The position numbers and the translations under genes were made by a program. 64,000 nt of DNA from Eonycteris spelaea. Its lineage: Eukaryota > Chordata > Mammalia > Chiroptera > Pteropodidae. Under the pieces are notes generated by a model. The model searched no databases, had not been told where the DNA came from, and saw nothing but the letters and a program-made list of their open reading frames with translations. The DNA is taken from NCBI GenBank assembly GCA_003508835.1, contig PUFA01000072.1, forward strand, positions 4,624,501 to 4,688,500, read 5' to 3'. Shown one piece after another: positions 35,111-45,830 of the stretch; the stretch's first letter is position 1; every line of letters begins with the position of its first letter.

Positions 35111-35509
35111 CAGAGATGTGGGAGAACCCTTGGAGCCCATCTCGGGCGTTGTAACGAGGGAAGAATATCTAGATGGGGTCACAGCTGCAGGGGACTCGGA
35201 TAGCACACGCGAGTTACGTCAGGCAAAGGAGGAGGTCAGTTCTTGGCATTCTACTTTGCCTCTCTAATGCCCGCACAGGTCCTTGGACATTGCATGTTAC
35301 TCAGCAGACTCTTGTTAAAAAACTTACTCCTGTTAAGTGTTCAGCAACACGCCCCGAGGGAGGACCACATATCCTACAGAACAGGCAAAAGAAAGAACAA
35401 AGCCCGCGCAGGCGTCAGGGGACTTTGGCTGGGCAAAGTTTGTCCCCTGGGGCGTAGAGACAAGCACAGTGGCTAGGTCTTCACATAGTTAGAGGGCCCT
35501 AGAAATGAG

Positions 35510-35690
35510 AAAATCCTTGGACAGTCCCTGATGCAACAAATCTCGCTCCTCATTTTCACAGCTGGGAAACTGAGGCTCGATATGGTGATTTCCCCAAGAC
35601 TGCACAGCAAATAAGTGGCAGCCAGGGCTTCAAAGGCTAGCCAGGACCCTTCCGCAGCCCACACCTCAGCTCTTCTCATTCACGCACTTC
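35510..35690 (+). repeat. MIR SINE
   Basis: 'cattttcacagctgggaaac', 'tgaggctcgatatggtgatt', 'tccccaagactgcacagcaa' and 'ataagtggcagccagggctt' follow the MIR 3' half. A minus-strand open frame across it is incidental. Confidence 0.75.
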
Positions 35691-36149
35691 ACAGGAAATG
35701 CCTATGAGCACTTTGTCCACGACGGGTACTGGGTGAATAAATGTCTCTTAAATGACCCACAAGGAATACCACCAGAGCTGATGTGAAAAGAAGCACATTT
35801 GTCTTGACAGATTGTTTTCAGAGCTGGCCGAATGGCATTCATGCTCTAGAAAGCATGTTCCCTGCGCCCTCCCACGTGGGAGACCCTTGTATTTCCCATC
35901 TTGGGTAGATCACACTGGAAAGGGGGCAAGGGAAGTGGGAACTTGAAGATAACACTCCAGGAGCGCCAGGGGGGCTTGGAAGTGTCTTTGGGGATACAGG
36001 TTTTGGGGGAGGGTGTAGAGTGTATGGGGGATAGCCTCGATAAGTGGAATCTCTCTCACTCATTTGTACTTCAAAAAAAACAGTGCCACTGTTTCATATT
36101 AGATTTCTGAATAGCCCTTCTAAAGCAAGTTTTCTGCTAAAATGAAGTT

Positions 36150-36380
36150 TTGAAAAGAACTGGATTAGTGGGCACAGCATTCGTTAGGCTTGCAATCAGG
36201 CGTCCTGCAGTCAGATGATCAGTTTAAGTTTGGACAAGCTGATTAACTGCTCGACCTTGGAGAGGGTGAAGGATAATACTTACAACCCTGCATACCCGGG
36301 CTTTTGTGAGGCTTGAAAGGACGTAAGAGATGAGGCTCTCAGCACCATGCCTGGCACACGGGAACGTTCTTCTTGCACTG
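36150..36380 (-). repeat. MIR SINE, reverse orientation
   Basis: 'ggataatacttacaaccctg', 'gcttttgtgaggcttgaaag' and 'gctctcagcaccatgcctgg' follow the reverse MIR end ('ggataataatagtacctac ... gttgtgaggattaaatgag ... agcacagtgcctgg'). The upstream half is weaker. Confidence 0.65.
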
Positions 36381-36569
36381 GCAGCTGCAGCTCTTCCATG
36401 AATGCCACAGCAGTCTTCAGCCTTGGTCTCCAGGTAGTAGCTTTACACACCGACTCCGCCAACTTGATCTTTTTTTTTTTCCTGTTTCAAAAGATAATGG
36501 TCAGTTGCCTGTTAATTTCTAGACTGAGTTAATGGAAACGGTCTTGCTCGGATAGAGAGTGTAACAGCC

Positions 36570-36740
36570 ACTAGTGTTTACCTTTTGGCTTTTGGTGGCT
36601 CTTCACATTCTTCTCATTTGAGCTTCCACACAGTCCAAACCAAAGGGCGAACCCTACTTTCTCCATCTTATAGATTGCAAAAACAGAAGCACAAAGAATA
36701 AAACGACCCCTTCATCAAAGTGACTCTAGGTCTTATCTCA
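36570..36740 (+). repeat. possible MIR SINE fragment
   Basis: 'ccctactttctccatcttat' with 'agattgcaaaaacagaagca' and 'caaagaataaaacgacccct' resembles the MIR 'tattatccccattttacagatgaggaaactgaggcacagag' block. Little else remains. Confidence 0.4.
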
Positions 36741-39700
36741 TTTTTCCTCCCTTAGTGACAGAGGGGGACATCATTATTTTCTTATATGTATGTATTTGTT
36801 TCTTATATGGAAAGCCAGCCTCACTCTATTTCCCTGACTAATTCTGACCCAAGAAGTGTTTAAAGAAATGTCAGTCCCGTTTCCACGCACTCCAGTGTAA
36901 CCTGTGGGGTGTCCTTATTCCATTTTCTGTTTGGGGTGACCTGGATTTCCCCCAAGTTAAGTTCCTCCTACCTGCAGTCCCTCTGTCGCATTGATAGGGC
37001 TCCGACGCCCGCTGCCGCACCGGTATTTCCTACGTGTCGAAATCTCCTCCTGCTTCCGCTTGGAGCTCTGGTCACGGTCACTGGCCTAAAATGAAATTGA
37101 ACATTTTGATCATCTTGGATTTGGTAATTTTTCCACTAAATTGCTCCTTCTTCCTGTCCTTCTGCTTCTCTATCCATCACCTCCCTTCCCTTCCCCATTA
37201 AGTGACATCTGTCCAGCGTTGGGACTCCTTTCCTATCCTCTTCCGGGCTACTACGCAGCCATGTTCATTATAGTGAATCAGACATTCATCTTGGCAACAG
37301 GACCAGACCAGAACACACAGAGTTCTTAACCCAAGGAAAGATCATTGTTAATAAAATTGGCAGCAACAAGGACAAACATGATTTATTCATATGTTAAATC
37401 AAGAATTATGGCAGGATTATACATAAGAGGCAACATTATACACTAGGCAATAATGATGAATAATGTGCAAAAATATAGTAATTGAGGGCAAAGGCATTCC
37501 TTTAAGAATGATTCCAGGTGAAATTCAGAATACTTATTTATAGACCTGGAGACGGAATACTGAGGGGAAAAGGAATGAGGCATTAGAGAAATTATGTCTT
37601 TAGGGGAGAATAGAGAAAGGATACACACAGAAGGTTGGCTGAGCCAGTAGCATGCAAGGGAATAGAGGCTGTGACATGAGGAGAGAAAGAAGCAAGGTTA
37701 GGAAGAACTTTGAAAGGGTGGAAACTTGGCCTTTCCAGCATGGGGAGGGATTGGTGCAGAGATGTGGTTAGAACTAAAGTTTGGAATCAACGCTGGCAAA
37801 GAGTCTACTCATGGCATGTTGGGAAAGATGGATGAAAGAATTGAGTGAGATGAAAGGAAGGGAAATTGAGTCATAGTCCTGCGTTCCAAATATTCACTGC
37901 AGAGAGGGACCAAGCAAACAGCAAAGTTTAAAAAGAACTCGTGACTGGATTTACTCAAGGGGAGTGAAACCCCTTTCTTCCAGTTCCTGTTTGAAATTAT
38001 AAACAACATGTAAATTCAAATAAAAGAATTCTTCCTGTGTCACATTGAGAAATTTGGTTTTCTTTGTTGTTGTGACTCATTTGGGGGCTATTCTTAGAAG
38101 AAGGCAATTTGTAGGAATGGGCAGACCTGTTGGGGGAAAAACAGAAACCTCTCTGGAATGTTTACCCATTCCTGGGACCATAGACTTTTTTCCCTACAAA
38201 GGTCTTCATTCCTTTTAAAAGGCTATTAATTTAGGCTTGTAGGGGAAAAAGTCTCAGATATCACAGCATAACGGGGTGAAGTATACAGGACATCTTGAAA
38301 TAGCCCTTAAGGAAGCAATAGATATTTTAAAAAGCAATAGATAATGCTCAATGACTTAACACACTTTTCTTAACTCAGACTTTACCCCAGAGGGAGCAGA
38401 GGGACAGCCAAGCTTGGAAAGGGGTGGGATGATGGATGGTCTCAAGCAGAGTGTGTTAGCGCAGAAATAAAGACTGGACAGTTCATGGTTTGTTTTAGCC
38501 AGATGGTGGAAAAGGAGGAGGTGGGAAAGCAAGTGGTAAGCAGAGCTCAGATGGAATAGGAGAATCAAAGCCTGCCCTTCAAAGAAAACATATTCATGGT
38601 ACAGAGTTTCTGCTTGAGGACCTTAAATGTGTAAGTTTGGGGGTACTGCCTTAAAAGGGGAGCTTTCTTTCACAAACCTAAAATCCACATTGAAATTTTG
38701 AATGAGAGAGAAAAACAGGAAATTCTCTGGTTCTCTTATTAAAGGATTGGTGACCCTGCCCGCCCCCGCCCCGCCTTTTTTTTTTGTTTGTTTTTATTAT
38801 TGTTGTTGTCTTTGAATGGTCTTGGCTTTGGAGCATTTAATCCTGGTACACATTACAAGGAGTTGCATGAAAAATTAAAATAAATTGCCTAATTATTTTG
38901 ACATTTGTAATTTGTCTTCTGTCTCTGGATAGAAGAATATGAGATGATGGTGGTTATTTGAAAAAAAAAAAAATCAGTTCTATGGTAGAAGGAATGAGAG
39001 AGAGAGGGAAGGGATAGAAGAGGGGAGGGAGGGAGGGAAGTCCAGGGAAGAAGAGGGAGGGCAGAGAAAGGTACATGTGAAATGTGGCAACGTGGCAGGG
39101 TCATCAGAGCTTTCGCAGTCCTTGGAAGTACACTGGGCCGTGTGTGCAGCTTCTAAACCCAAGGGGTGGAGACAAGGCAGATGGTGTTAAAATCGCATTT
39201 GTCAGTGCTTTATAATAGAATGGCTGTGAAGTGTTTTACCAAATTTGCACAATTTGTCATCAGTATGACTTCAAATACAGTTTCGTGGCATTGAAATAAT
39301 TTAAAGACCCCCCTGGGAAACATATCAAAGAGACACTGAGTCCTCTTCTTGAGGAGATGAAACCAGTTAGACAAAAGGTCCTACTGACTGACCGTTCAGA
39401 TAGCCCTGACCTTTATACTGAGGACCATGGACAGAGAACACGGTGGGTGCACATCTGAGCCCCAGATCCAAAGTCTCAAGAACAAAGCTTCAGATGCTGG
39501 GATTTCTGTAATAGCTGTTTCCCTCAAACTCCATGAGTAACTCCCTGATCCAAGGCAGCAGAGAGGCACTGATTTAACAATAGTGACGGGTAGTGCTGAG
39601 CCTCATGGGGAAGGCAGGGCGCATCCAGGTAGAGCCCCGGGGACATTCCTCTGGCGTTCAGTGCATCATTACAAGATTGTCATTGGCATGTACGGCTTTC

Positions 39701-39784
39701 TTCCATTTATAGGTGACTTATATTCCTCGAAGAAAGCAGATCGCTCTTGTGATCATGGAATATGCTCAGTTCACAAGTTTTATC
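36741..39784. other. unassigned, with purine-rich and simple tracts
   Basis: 37460-38030 is purine-rich and may include decayed reverse L2, but I cannot place blocks in order. 'aagcaatagata' recurs at 38313-38324 and 38331-38342. A T-rich stretch lies at 38777-38800, an A run near 38961, and a (gagag/ggga) purine tract at 38986-39070. No gene is seen. Confidence 0.4.
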
Positions 39785-39925
39785 ATCCCAACTAGACTTC
39801 AGGTCCCTGAAGCATGAGCAGTGCCATGTAATTTTTAAAATATTTCTTCCTATCACCTCGGGAAGAGAGAGGCACATAGTAGTGGTTAAATAAATTTTTT
39901 GGTTAATTGATTTAAACTGAAAAGT
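39785..39925 (+). mobile_element. L2 LINE 3' tail
   Basis: 'tagacttcaggtccctgaag', 'gagaggcacatagtagtggt' and 'taaataaattttttggttaa' match the L2 terminus ('tagactgtaagctccttgaggg ... ctggcacatagtaggtgctcaataaat'). It is short and 5'-truncated. Confidence 0.6.
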
Positions 39926-40654
39926 TGAATGATTGAATCAAAGACTTAGTTAACTCATAATTCTAGAAGGTTAGATTTGTAAATTTGAAAAATTCAAATT
40001 GTTTTGATTGGGCAATGAAAGTGAATTGCATATTTTTTTTTTTCAGCAGAATTTGTTTTGCAATCTGAATTTTTTGGACTTTTCTCTGAAAAAGGTTGAA
40101 ATGAAAGGCATGGCAATGATTCAGCAAGTTAAGAAGGTTAACAATTAGTCATAACTTTAATAGATGAGACAATTACGCCATCTCTACCTTTTAAAAATAG
40201 CCATATTTTTAATTAGATTTTAATCATAAAGGTCAGAGGTAGTATAAGTTTAGAAAATCAGAAACACAGACTGTGTTGGCAAAACTGTTTCATCTCATGT
40301 GTTAAGTTCGCCAAATTAACTAAAACAGATGGTTAGAGGCTTTTTGTTCCTTAAATGATCAATTGCTCATTGCACGATTTTAATGGTCTTTAATGTTTCA
40401 AGACTAGGTATCAGAATTCAGGTTCATAAGTATTGCTTACATTTCTTTGTTCCTTAACATGTTCTATGAAATTCGAATGTTTTGCTTCCCTGCTTTAAGA
40501 AAACACAATATCACAATCTAAAAACCTTGGTTTCTCAGCTTGGACTTTGCTTTTGTGGGGAACATCCTGCTCCCTGATGCAGGTTTTAGACCACAGAGCA
40601 CTATATATTTGAAAGTACGAATCCAACAAAAGTTATTGACTTCAAACTGTAGTT
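39926..40654. other. AT-rich, repeat-free block
   Basis: No repeat is recognised over about 730 bp. It contains TAAT-bearing AT-rich runs such as 'tttttaattagattttaatc'. No coding frame. See findings for the possibility of a conserved non-coding element. Confidence 0.4.
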
Positions 40655-41400
40655 GCTGTTCTGGTTGTTCCCTATTAGTGCATAGCAAACGACCCCAATA
40701 CTCAGTGACGTGACAGTAACCATTTTATCATGCTCATGGTTTCAGGCCAGGAATTCAGCACGGCAGAGCTGAGACTGCTGGTCCATGCTGCATGAATGAC
40801 GACTGGGCCTTGAGTGGGGTGGCTCTCAGGGCTGGGGTGGCTAGACTGGGCCTTGGTGCGGGCTGCTGGTCAGGGTCACGTCTTTGGTCCCTTTGTGTAA
40901 CATGTCTGCAGGGCTGGAATGTCCAGGATGCTTCTTCTCACCTGTCTGCAGCGTGGACTTGCAGCGTGGACTGGGGTGGCTGTGATAGGTAGGGTCGGGC
41001 AGGCACGTATTTCCTTTTTCTCTTCCCTCCCCTCCCCTCCCCTTTCTCTTTTCTCTCTCCCCACTCCCCCGCTTCACATGACTTTCCCACATGACTCCCT
41101 TGCATGTCCTCCCAACATGGTGATCTCAGAATAGTTAGCCTTCTTACACAGTGCCAGGCATCCTCCTAAAGGAACCTTCTGAAGGGGAGAGTAACTCAAG
41201 TCCTGAGAGCCTTCTTAGGACCGAGCCTCGGAAGTTCTGTGACGTCACTTCTACCTTTTCTCTTGGTCGTCAGATCTCTAAGGCTGGACCAGATGCAAGG
41301 GGATGGAGGGAATAGACTTGCTGAAGTTCATCGTACATGTACAGGGACTTGAAGGCAGCCATCTTGGCTATAACCTGCCACGTAGCCTTTACTTGGTGGA
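40655..41400 (-). mobile_element. old MLT1-like LTR (ERVL-MaLR), with inserted pyrimidine tract
   Basis: On the plus strand: 'attagtgcatagcaaacgac', 'ggtttcaggccaggaattca', 'aggaccgagcctcggaagtt', 'ctgtgacgtcacttctacct' and 'aaggcagccatcttggct'. These follow the reverse of an old MLT1-type LTR ('tgctgcataacaaac ... gtgggtcaggaattc ... ggcctcggaagtcacacagcgtcacttc ... gtggccatctttg'). A CT-rich simple tract occupies 41010-41071. Divergence is high and the boundaries are soft. Confidence 0.5.
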
Positions 41401-42254
41401 CTAGAGTTCTATAACAGGACAGTGTTCCCAGTCAGGTCGCGGTGGTGGCGGCCGCTGCTGCTTCTCCATTTTCTCCTCCTCCTCCTGCTGACATTCTGTG
41501 ATGTAACTTCGAGTGCTGCTCTGTGTGTCTGCCATCTTTTCAAAGCACCGAATATCGTGGGATCAATATTTGATTGTTCATTTTAATTTTCTATTTTGAT
41601 ATAAAGATGCTACTTCAAATTGTTTACCTCTGGTTCAAATCCATCAGTGTAAAGCAATACCCTTGATTTTGGGGGAATTCTAAGTTCTAAACTTCTTCAG
41701 ATTGGCCTTTGTCCTCAGTGATCCCTTCAGCAGTTAATACTGTTTATGCTAAGGTGTCCAAAGGCAGCGGACCCAGGAGTGCTGTACCTGAGAGCTTTAA
41801 TGTTTCAAGTTCAGTGATATTCAACACATAGAGATTCGATCCAATTACCTGATTCATTTAAACCCATAGAACAGACATGGGCAGATCTTAAGATGTCATG
41901 TAGCCCCAGTTTGACATTAGAATGTATATGTCATTTTCGATGATTTACCTTAGCAATTTGAATTAAATTTTCACACTGAGTTGGGTCCAGGGAAATCTTT
42001 GAGTCAGTCAAAATTTGTCTTTGGAGCTTTTATATTTCCCTTTAAGGATTTTGCATTTCCCAAGACATCTACCCTTTGGTTTTCCAGAGTCCCTAATAGC
42101 AGTTTCCCCTCACCTCATTACAGGGCTCTGTAGGGGTGCCTGTACTCGCCATAACCACAGAGATAATGAATGGCCATTCATTAGGTCGGTGACAATGAAT
42201 GGTTTAAATTGGTTTCATCCTGGAAGTTCTGGGAATATTGTTTCTTTCCCTTAT
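41401..42254. other. unassigned; GC-rich triplet patch then AT-rich sequence
   Basis: At 41438-41492 'gtcgcggtggtggcggccgc' (with a NotI-type gcggccgc palindrome) leads into ctgctgctt and ctcctcctcctcctg triplets. From about 41540 on the sequence is AT-rich without a named repeat or gene. Confidence 0.45.
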
Positions 42255-42430
42255 AAGTAACAGCTCAACTCAAATTAGCTTAAACCAAAAAGGAACAATT
42301 GTACAGGGCTACGGCTAGCCCATTGTACTGCTCGAATTAGGCCCAAAGGATGTCTCCGGGACCCATTACTTGCCTTTAGTTTCTGGGTGCCTCCATCATC
42401 AAGCCCTTGTGGCCAGTTCTCAGGACAGTG
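42255..42430. repeat. possible old interspersed repeat, unnamed
   Basis: 'caactcaaattagcttaaac' and 'caaaaaggaacaattgtaca' recall a mammal-wide repeat with a 'caaactggcttaagcaaaaa' start; a weaker relative lies at 16125-16330. I cannot assign the family. Confidence 0.3.
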
Positions 42431-42589
42431 TTCAGAGAAGCATTGAAAGGGAAGGCTCCCCCAGTGGCTTCAATGGGATCCCCCAGACCCACGGCTCCGT
42501 TGGTCTAATTTGGGGCAGGTGCCTAACATCTGAACCTGGGCGCGGACAGCCACTGGCTGCCTCAGCCTGGTCGTGCATCTCACTGTGGT

Positions 42590-42880
42590 AGCCGAGGGCT
42601 GGTGTCTGCTCCACCAGACGCGCAAGGGCTGAAAGTAGCAGAGTGCGTTCCCCTCAGTGCAAAAGCGGGGTGCGCCTTCCAGTGAGGGGGCAGCTGGTGG
42701 GCAGCAGCGCCAGCCTCGCACAAAGTAGGCAGTCATGTCTCCCTCCTCCGCTTTAACTTTCCCCTCGACACCGCCACCCTGCTTCTGCGTTCCCTCGGCA
42801 CCTCAGTTTGAGGAGCAAGAAGAAATATAACCGCCGTGGCGGCTGGTCTTTGCGCCAGCTCCGCATCGCTCACGTTTTCA
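42590..42880. other. CpG-rich patch
   Basis: CpG dinucleotides are scattered densely through 'agacgcgcaagggct', 'agcggggtgcgccttcc', 'cctcgacaccgcc' and 'ataaccgccgtggcggctgg'. Open frames cross it on both strands without motifs. It is too short and too modest in GC to be called a CpG island by eye. Confidence 0.4.
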
Positions 42881-44784
42881 CACGGGGCTAATGGAACTTT
42901 GTGTGCCTCAAGCTCAAAAAATGCTCTTTCCAGAAATAGCCCGCTTTTCTCCTGTGCCATCTGCATTTCTTAGTAGAGCCAAAAGACAAAAGCTCTCACA
43001 CATGTCCATTTACACAAATAGACTCCTGAGAGTGTTCAGGTTCTTATACACCGATTTCCATGTACACTCCTTGGCCTGAAAAGGCTTATCAGAAGGAAGT
43101 GTGGGGAGGAGGAGAATAGAAACAGCGATGTGTTTTATAGGCTGACTTAGTGCCTTCTCTTTCCAGGATCCCGGGCATCTCCAGCTTCGTTAAGCAGCAC
43201 ACACAGTTCCTGCTCTTTTCTCCTTTGCTTTTTTCAATCAGAAGAAGCCTGGTGACACCTGCTTAGTCTTCTGCCCCAAATTCGATAGCCACCATGTGAC
43301 TGACAGTATACCAGGGGAAATGCCATGCGGGCTCGATAGCTTCACCTTTGATGGGACAGTCTGTCTGTTTTATGTGTCTGTGTGTCTGTACCTGTAGCCA
43401 GACCTATATCTCATACTCATCTATTTCCCACATCGAACTGGAACAACTACAGCAGTATGTCTTCCTGCTCCAGCTGCCAGCGCTACCACGGCCCACAGGT
43501 AGCGAAGCTCGTTTCTACTTGTCCCTTGTTTCTTTCGTTAAAATTTCCTCGCTTTCCTTCTGTTTCTACCCGATGATCCACGTAAGGTGGTCTCAGCCTC
43601 TCTTCTGTCATATGGGGAGGATTCCGCGAGGCAGTCGGTGTGACGTAGGCAGCACGGCGTCAGGCGTTAGTCAGGGTGGGCCATTAGTCTTGTTGATATT
43701 TCCCTTCACTGGGTAGACGTAGAGATTGTGGCGCCGAGATTCCCCGTCCAGTGCTCTTTTCACTCCAGGGTGTCGCCTCCTTTATCAGTCAGGGGAGCTC
43801 CTGCATTCTCGGGCTGCCAGCTCATTTTGTCATGCTTAGGATGAGAAACCTTTCCTTCCCGGATGCAGATCTTATCAAACTTGTAAAATGTATCAAAAGT
43901 ATGTATGTAAGAAACAATACACCGCAACACCCAGTGGGTTACCTACAATGTAGGAAATAAAGACTAAGAGAAGAAATCCTTCTTAGAATACAATTATTCT
44001 TTAAAATCACAAGACGCCAGCGTTCTTCCAGTATCCTTCTACAAAGCAGCACCTTTCCTTCATGCCCCAGATTTTCTGGTCATCGTGTTGTGACTGCAGT
44101 AACCTGGAGAAAGCAGTGTCCCAGAACTTCTTTAAGGAGGAGCACTCTGTGAGGTAGAAAGGGACGCTTTGATAAGTGGCTTGTGAGACTCTCAACAAGC
44201 AAGCTCAAGAGTCAGCTGCCCCAAACTCTCCTCCAAGGGGCCTGGTTAACAGGATGCTTGCTTCTCTGAGCAGAGAAGGCACATTCGGAGCCAGAACTGG
44301 TTTCTTTGGCAAAACAGGGGAGAGAGACTATTTTGTAGGGGAAAGGAAGAGAAAATGGATACTGAGGTGGAGTATCAGTGTGGAGGAGCCTTCGAGAGAG
44401 CACCTGTTTCACCAGGTGGAGGGGCCCTTGCTGAGGAAGAGTAGGTGGCAGGAACGTTCCTCTCCACTTATCCTTTAAAATAGTGATTCATCACCTGCTA
44501 ATTCCTTGCTAATGTTTGGTAGGACTGCATTTTCATGGTGAGTATGAGAAAGTGCCAAGTCCTGATTCAAAGTAGGAGAGGCATGAAAATCAGATTGCCC
44601 ATTGGGAAAGCCAGCCTGTGAGCTGCAAGTTTTCTGTGCAATGAAGTTCGTAATCCATGTAATTTGATTGTATAAACACCACAGGAGGAAAAGAGAAACA
44701 CATATTTACAGCCAAATCAACATACTGCAGTCTGTCTTCTCTAAGACATTCTAGAATATTCAACGTCAGCCACATTTACATTTC
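42881..44784. other. unassigned sequence
   Basis: No named repeat. A 122-codon plus frame at 43348-43716 and a 100-codon plus frame at 44176-44478 contain no domain or signal that I recognise, and I do not call them genes. Confidence 0.4.
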
Positions 44785-44965
44785 AGATTGCGTTCCGAAA
44801 GCCGAGTTGTACAGCGAAGGTCGGCCGAGCGCCGAGGACTAGACCGCACTTCCCGCTTTTCTCAGACGCAGCGTCCAATCGTCTGCCAGCCCTACCGGCC
44901 CTGCCCTCAACCGGCCATGAGAATGCACTGTGTCTGCTCTGGGTCCCGCGGGTCAGGCGACTCCC
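44785..44965. other. CpG-rich patch upstream of an L2
   Basis: 'gattgcgttccgaaagccga', 'aggtcggccgagcgccgagg' and 'ccgcgggtcaggcgac' give a CpG density far above its surroundings. A plus-strand frame of 83 codons (44788-45039) runs through it without any recognisable product. It may be part of the older L2 that becomes recognisable from about 45055. Confidence 0.4.
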
Positions 44966-45054
44966 CCCACAACGTGTGGAATTTTACTGTTGTCTCTCGT
45001 CTGATTTCTTGGCTTCTGTTCTCATTTCCCTCCATTTGACTTAAAATATTTAAA

Positions 45055-45393
45055 TCAAATCGTATTATTCTTTTCCTTGAAAACCGTCAATGGCTTCCCA
45101 GCGCTGATGCCCATGCCATCTCAGGTGATCTGACCGGACCCGATTCTCGGCCTGGCTCGAGACCAGTTCCCTGCTTGTTCTTTCCATGATCTGTCCTGCC
45201 TTCTTTGTCTTTCTTGAGTCCACGAAGCTCATTCCTACCCTCAGGGCTTCGTACTTACTGTTCCTTCCATCTGGGACTTTTCTTCTCAGCTGTTGTGTGT
45301 CATCTTCTCAAAGAAGCGATCTCCGGCCATCCAGTATAAAACGGCCCCCTATTTCCCCAATAGTTACTCTCTTCTTTTTTATCCTGCTCTATT
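45055..45393 (+). mobile_element. L2 LINE 3' region, left part of an interrupted copy
   Basis: 'ccgtcaatggcttcccagcg', 'cacgaagctcattcctaccc', 'tcagggcttcgtacttactg', 'ttccttccatctgggacttt' and 'ctcaaagaagcgatctccgg' match L2 'caatggcttcccat ... ccaagctcgttcctgcc ... cagggcctttgcacttgctgttccctctgcctggaa ... cagagaggccttccc'. It stops at 'atcctgctctatt', where an L1 fragment is inserted. Confidence 0.85.
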
Positions 45394-45628
45394 AATTTCT
45401 GCTTAAACTTTTACTTTGAATTAATTTTAGACTTCAGAGAAATGTTACCGAAACAGGGCAGAGTTCCCCTAGATCCCTTCTCCCACTTCCCCGGATGTTA
45501 AGGCCTCACATAGCCATACTCAGTGATCACAAACAGGCACATTAACATGGTTACAATGTTATTAGCTAAACTGCAGGTCGTCTTCAAATTTCGTTGATTT
45601 TTCATCAATGTCCTTTTGTTGTTCCAGG
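45394..45628 (-). mobile_element. L1 3' UTR fragment inserted in the L2
   Basis: Reverse L1 3' UTR blocks: 'attttagacttcagagaaat', 'gatgttaaggcctcacatag', 'aacatggttacaatgttatt', 'agctaaactgcaggtcgtct' and 'caatgtccttttgttgttcc'. These match old L1 'ttagacttacagaaaagttg ... aatgttaacatcttacataa ... aacattggtacaat ... tattaactaaactacagac ... aatgtcctttttctgttcc'. The flanking direct repeats atcctgctctatt (45381-45393) and atcctgctttatt (45629-45641) mark the target-site duplication. Confidence 0.8.
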
Positions 45629-45830
45629 ATCCTGCTTTATTTTTGTCATAGCACTTAACACCATCAGAAATTACATTATTTGGTCATTTTTATTTGTTTA
45701 TTTTCCATCTTCTTACCAGAATGTAAGAGTAATGAATTTGTCTCTTATTTGTCACTGAGTTTCATGTCAGGAAATTGCCTACCATTTAGAAGGTGTTAGA
45801 TATTTATTGAACCAAAGAAATGGATAAATA
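45629..45830 (+). mobile_element. L2 LINE 3' tail, right part of the interrupted copy
   Basis: Directly after the L1 fragment, L2 resumes with 'tttgtcatagcacttaacac', 'tttttatttgtttattttcc' and 'accagaatgtaagagtaatg', closing with 'aggtgttagatatttattga'. The sequence is collinear with the left part and completes the same 3' end. Confidence 0.85.

Noticed and set aside
34838..35267. Overlapping 122- and 134-codon frames on opposite strands
   Set aside because: They arise from the GC-rich segment of an L1 3' UTR, where stop codons are rare. Composition explains both.
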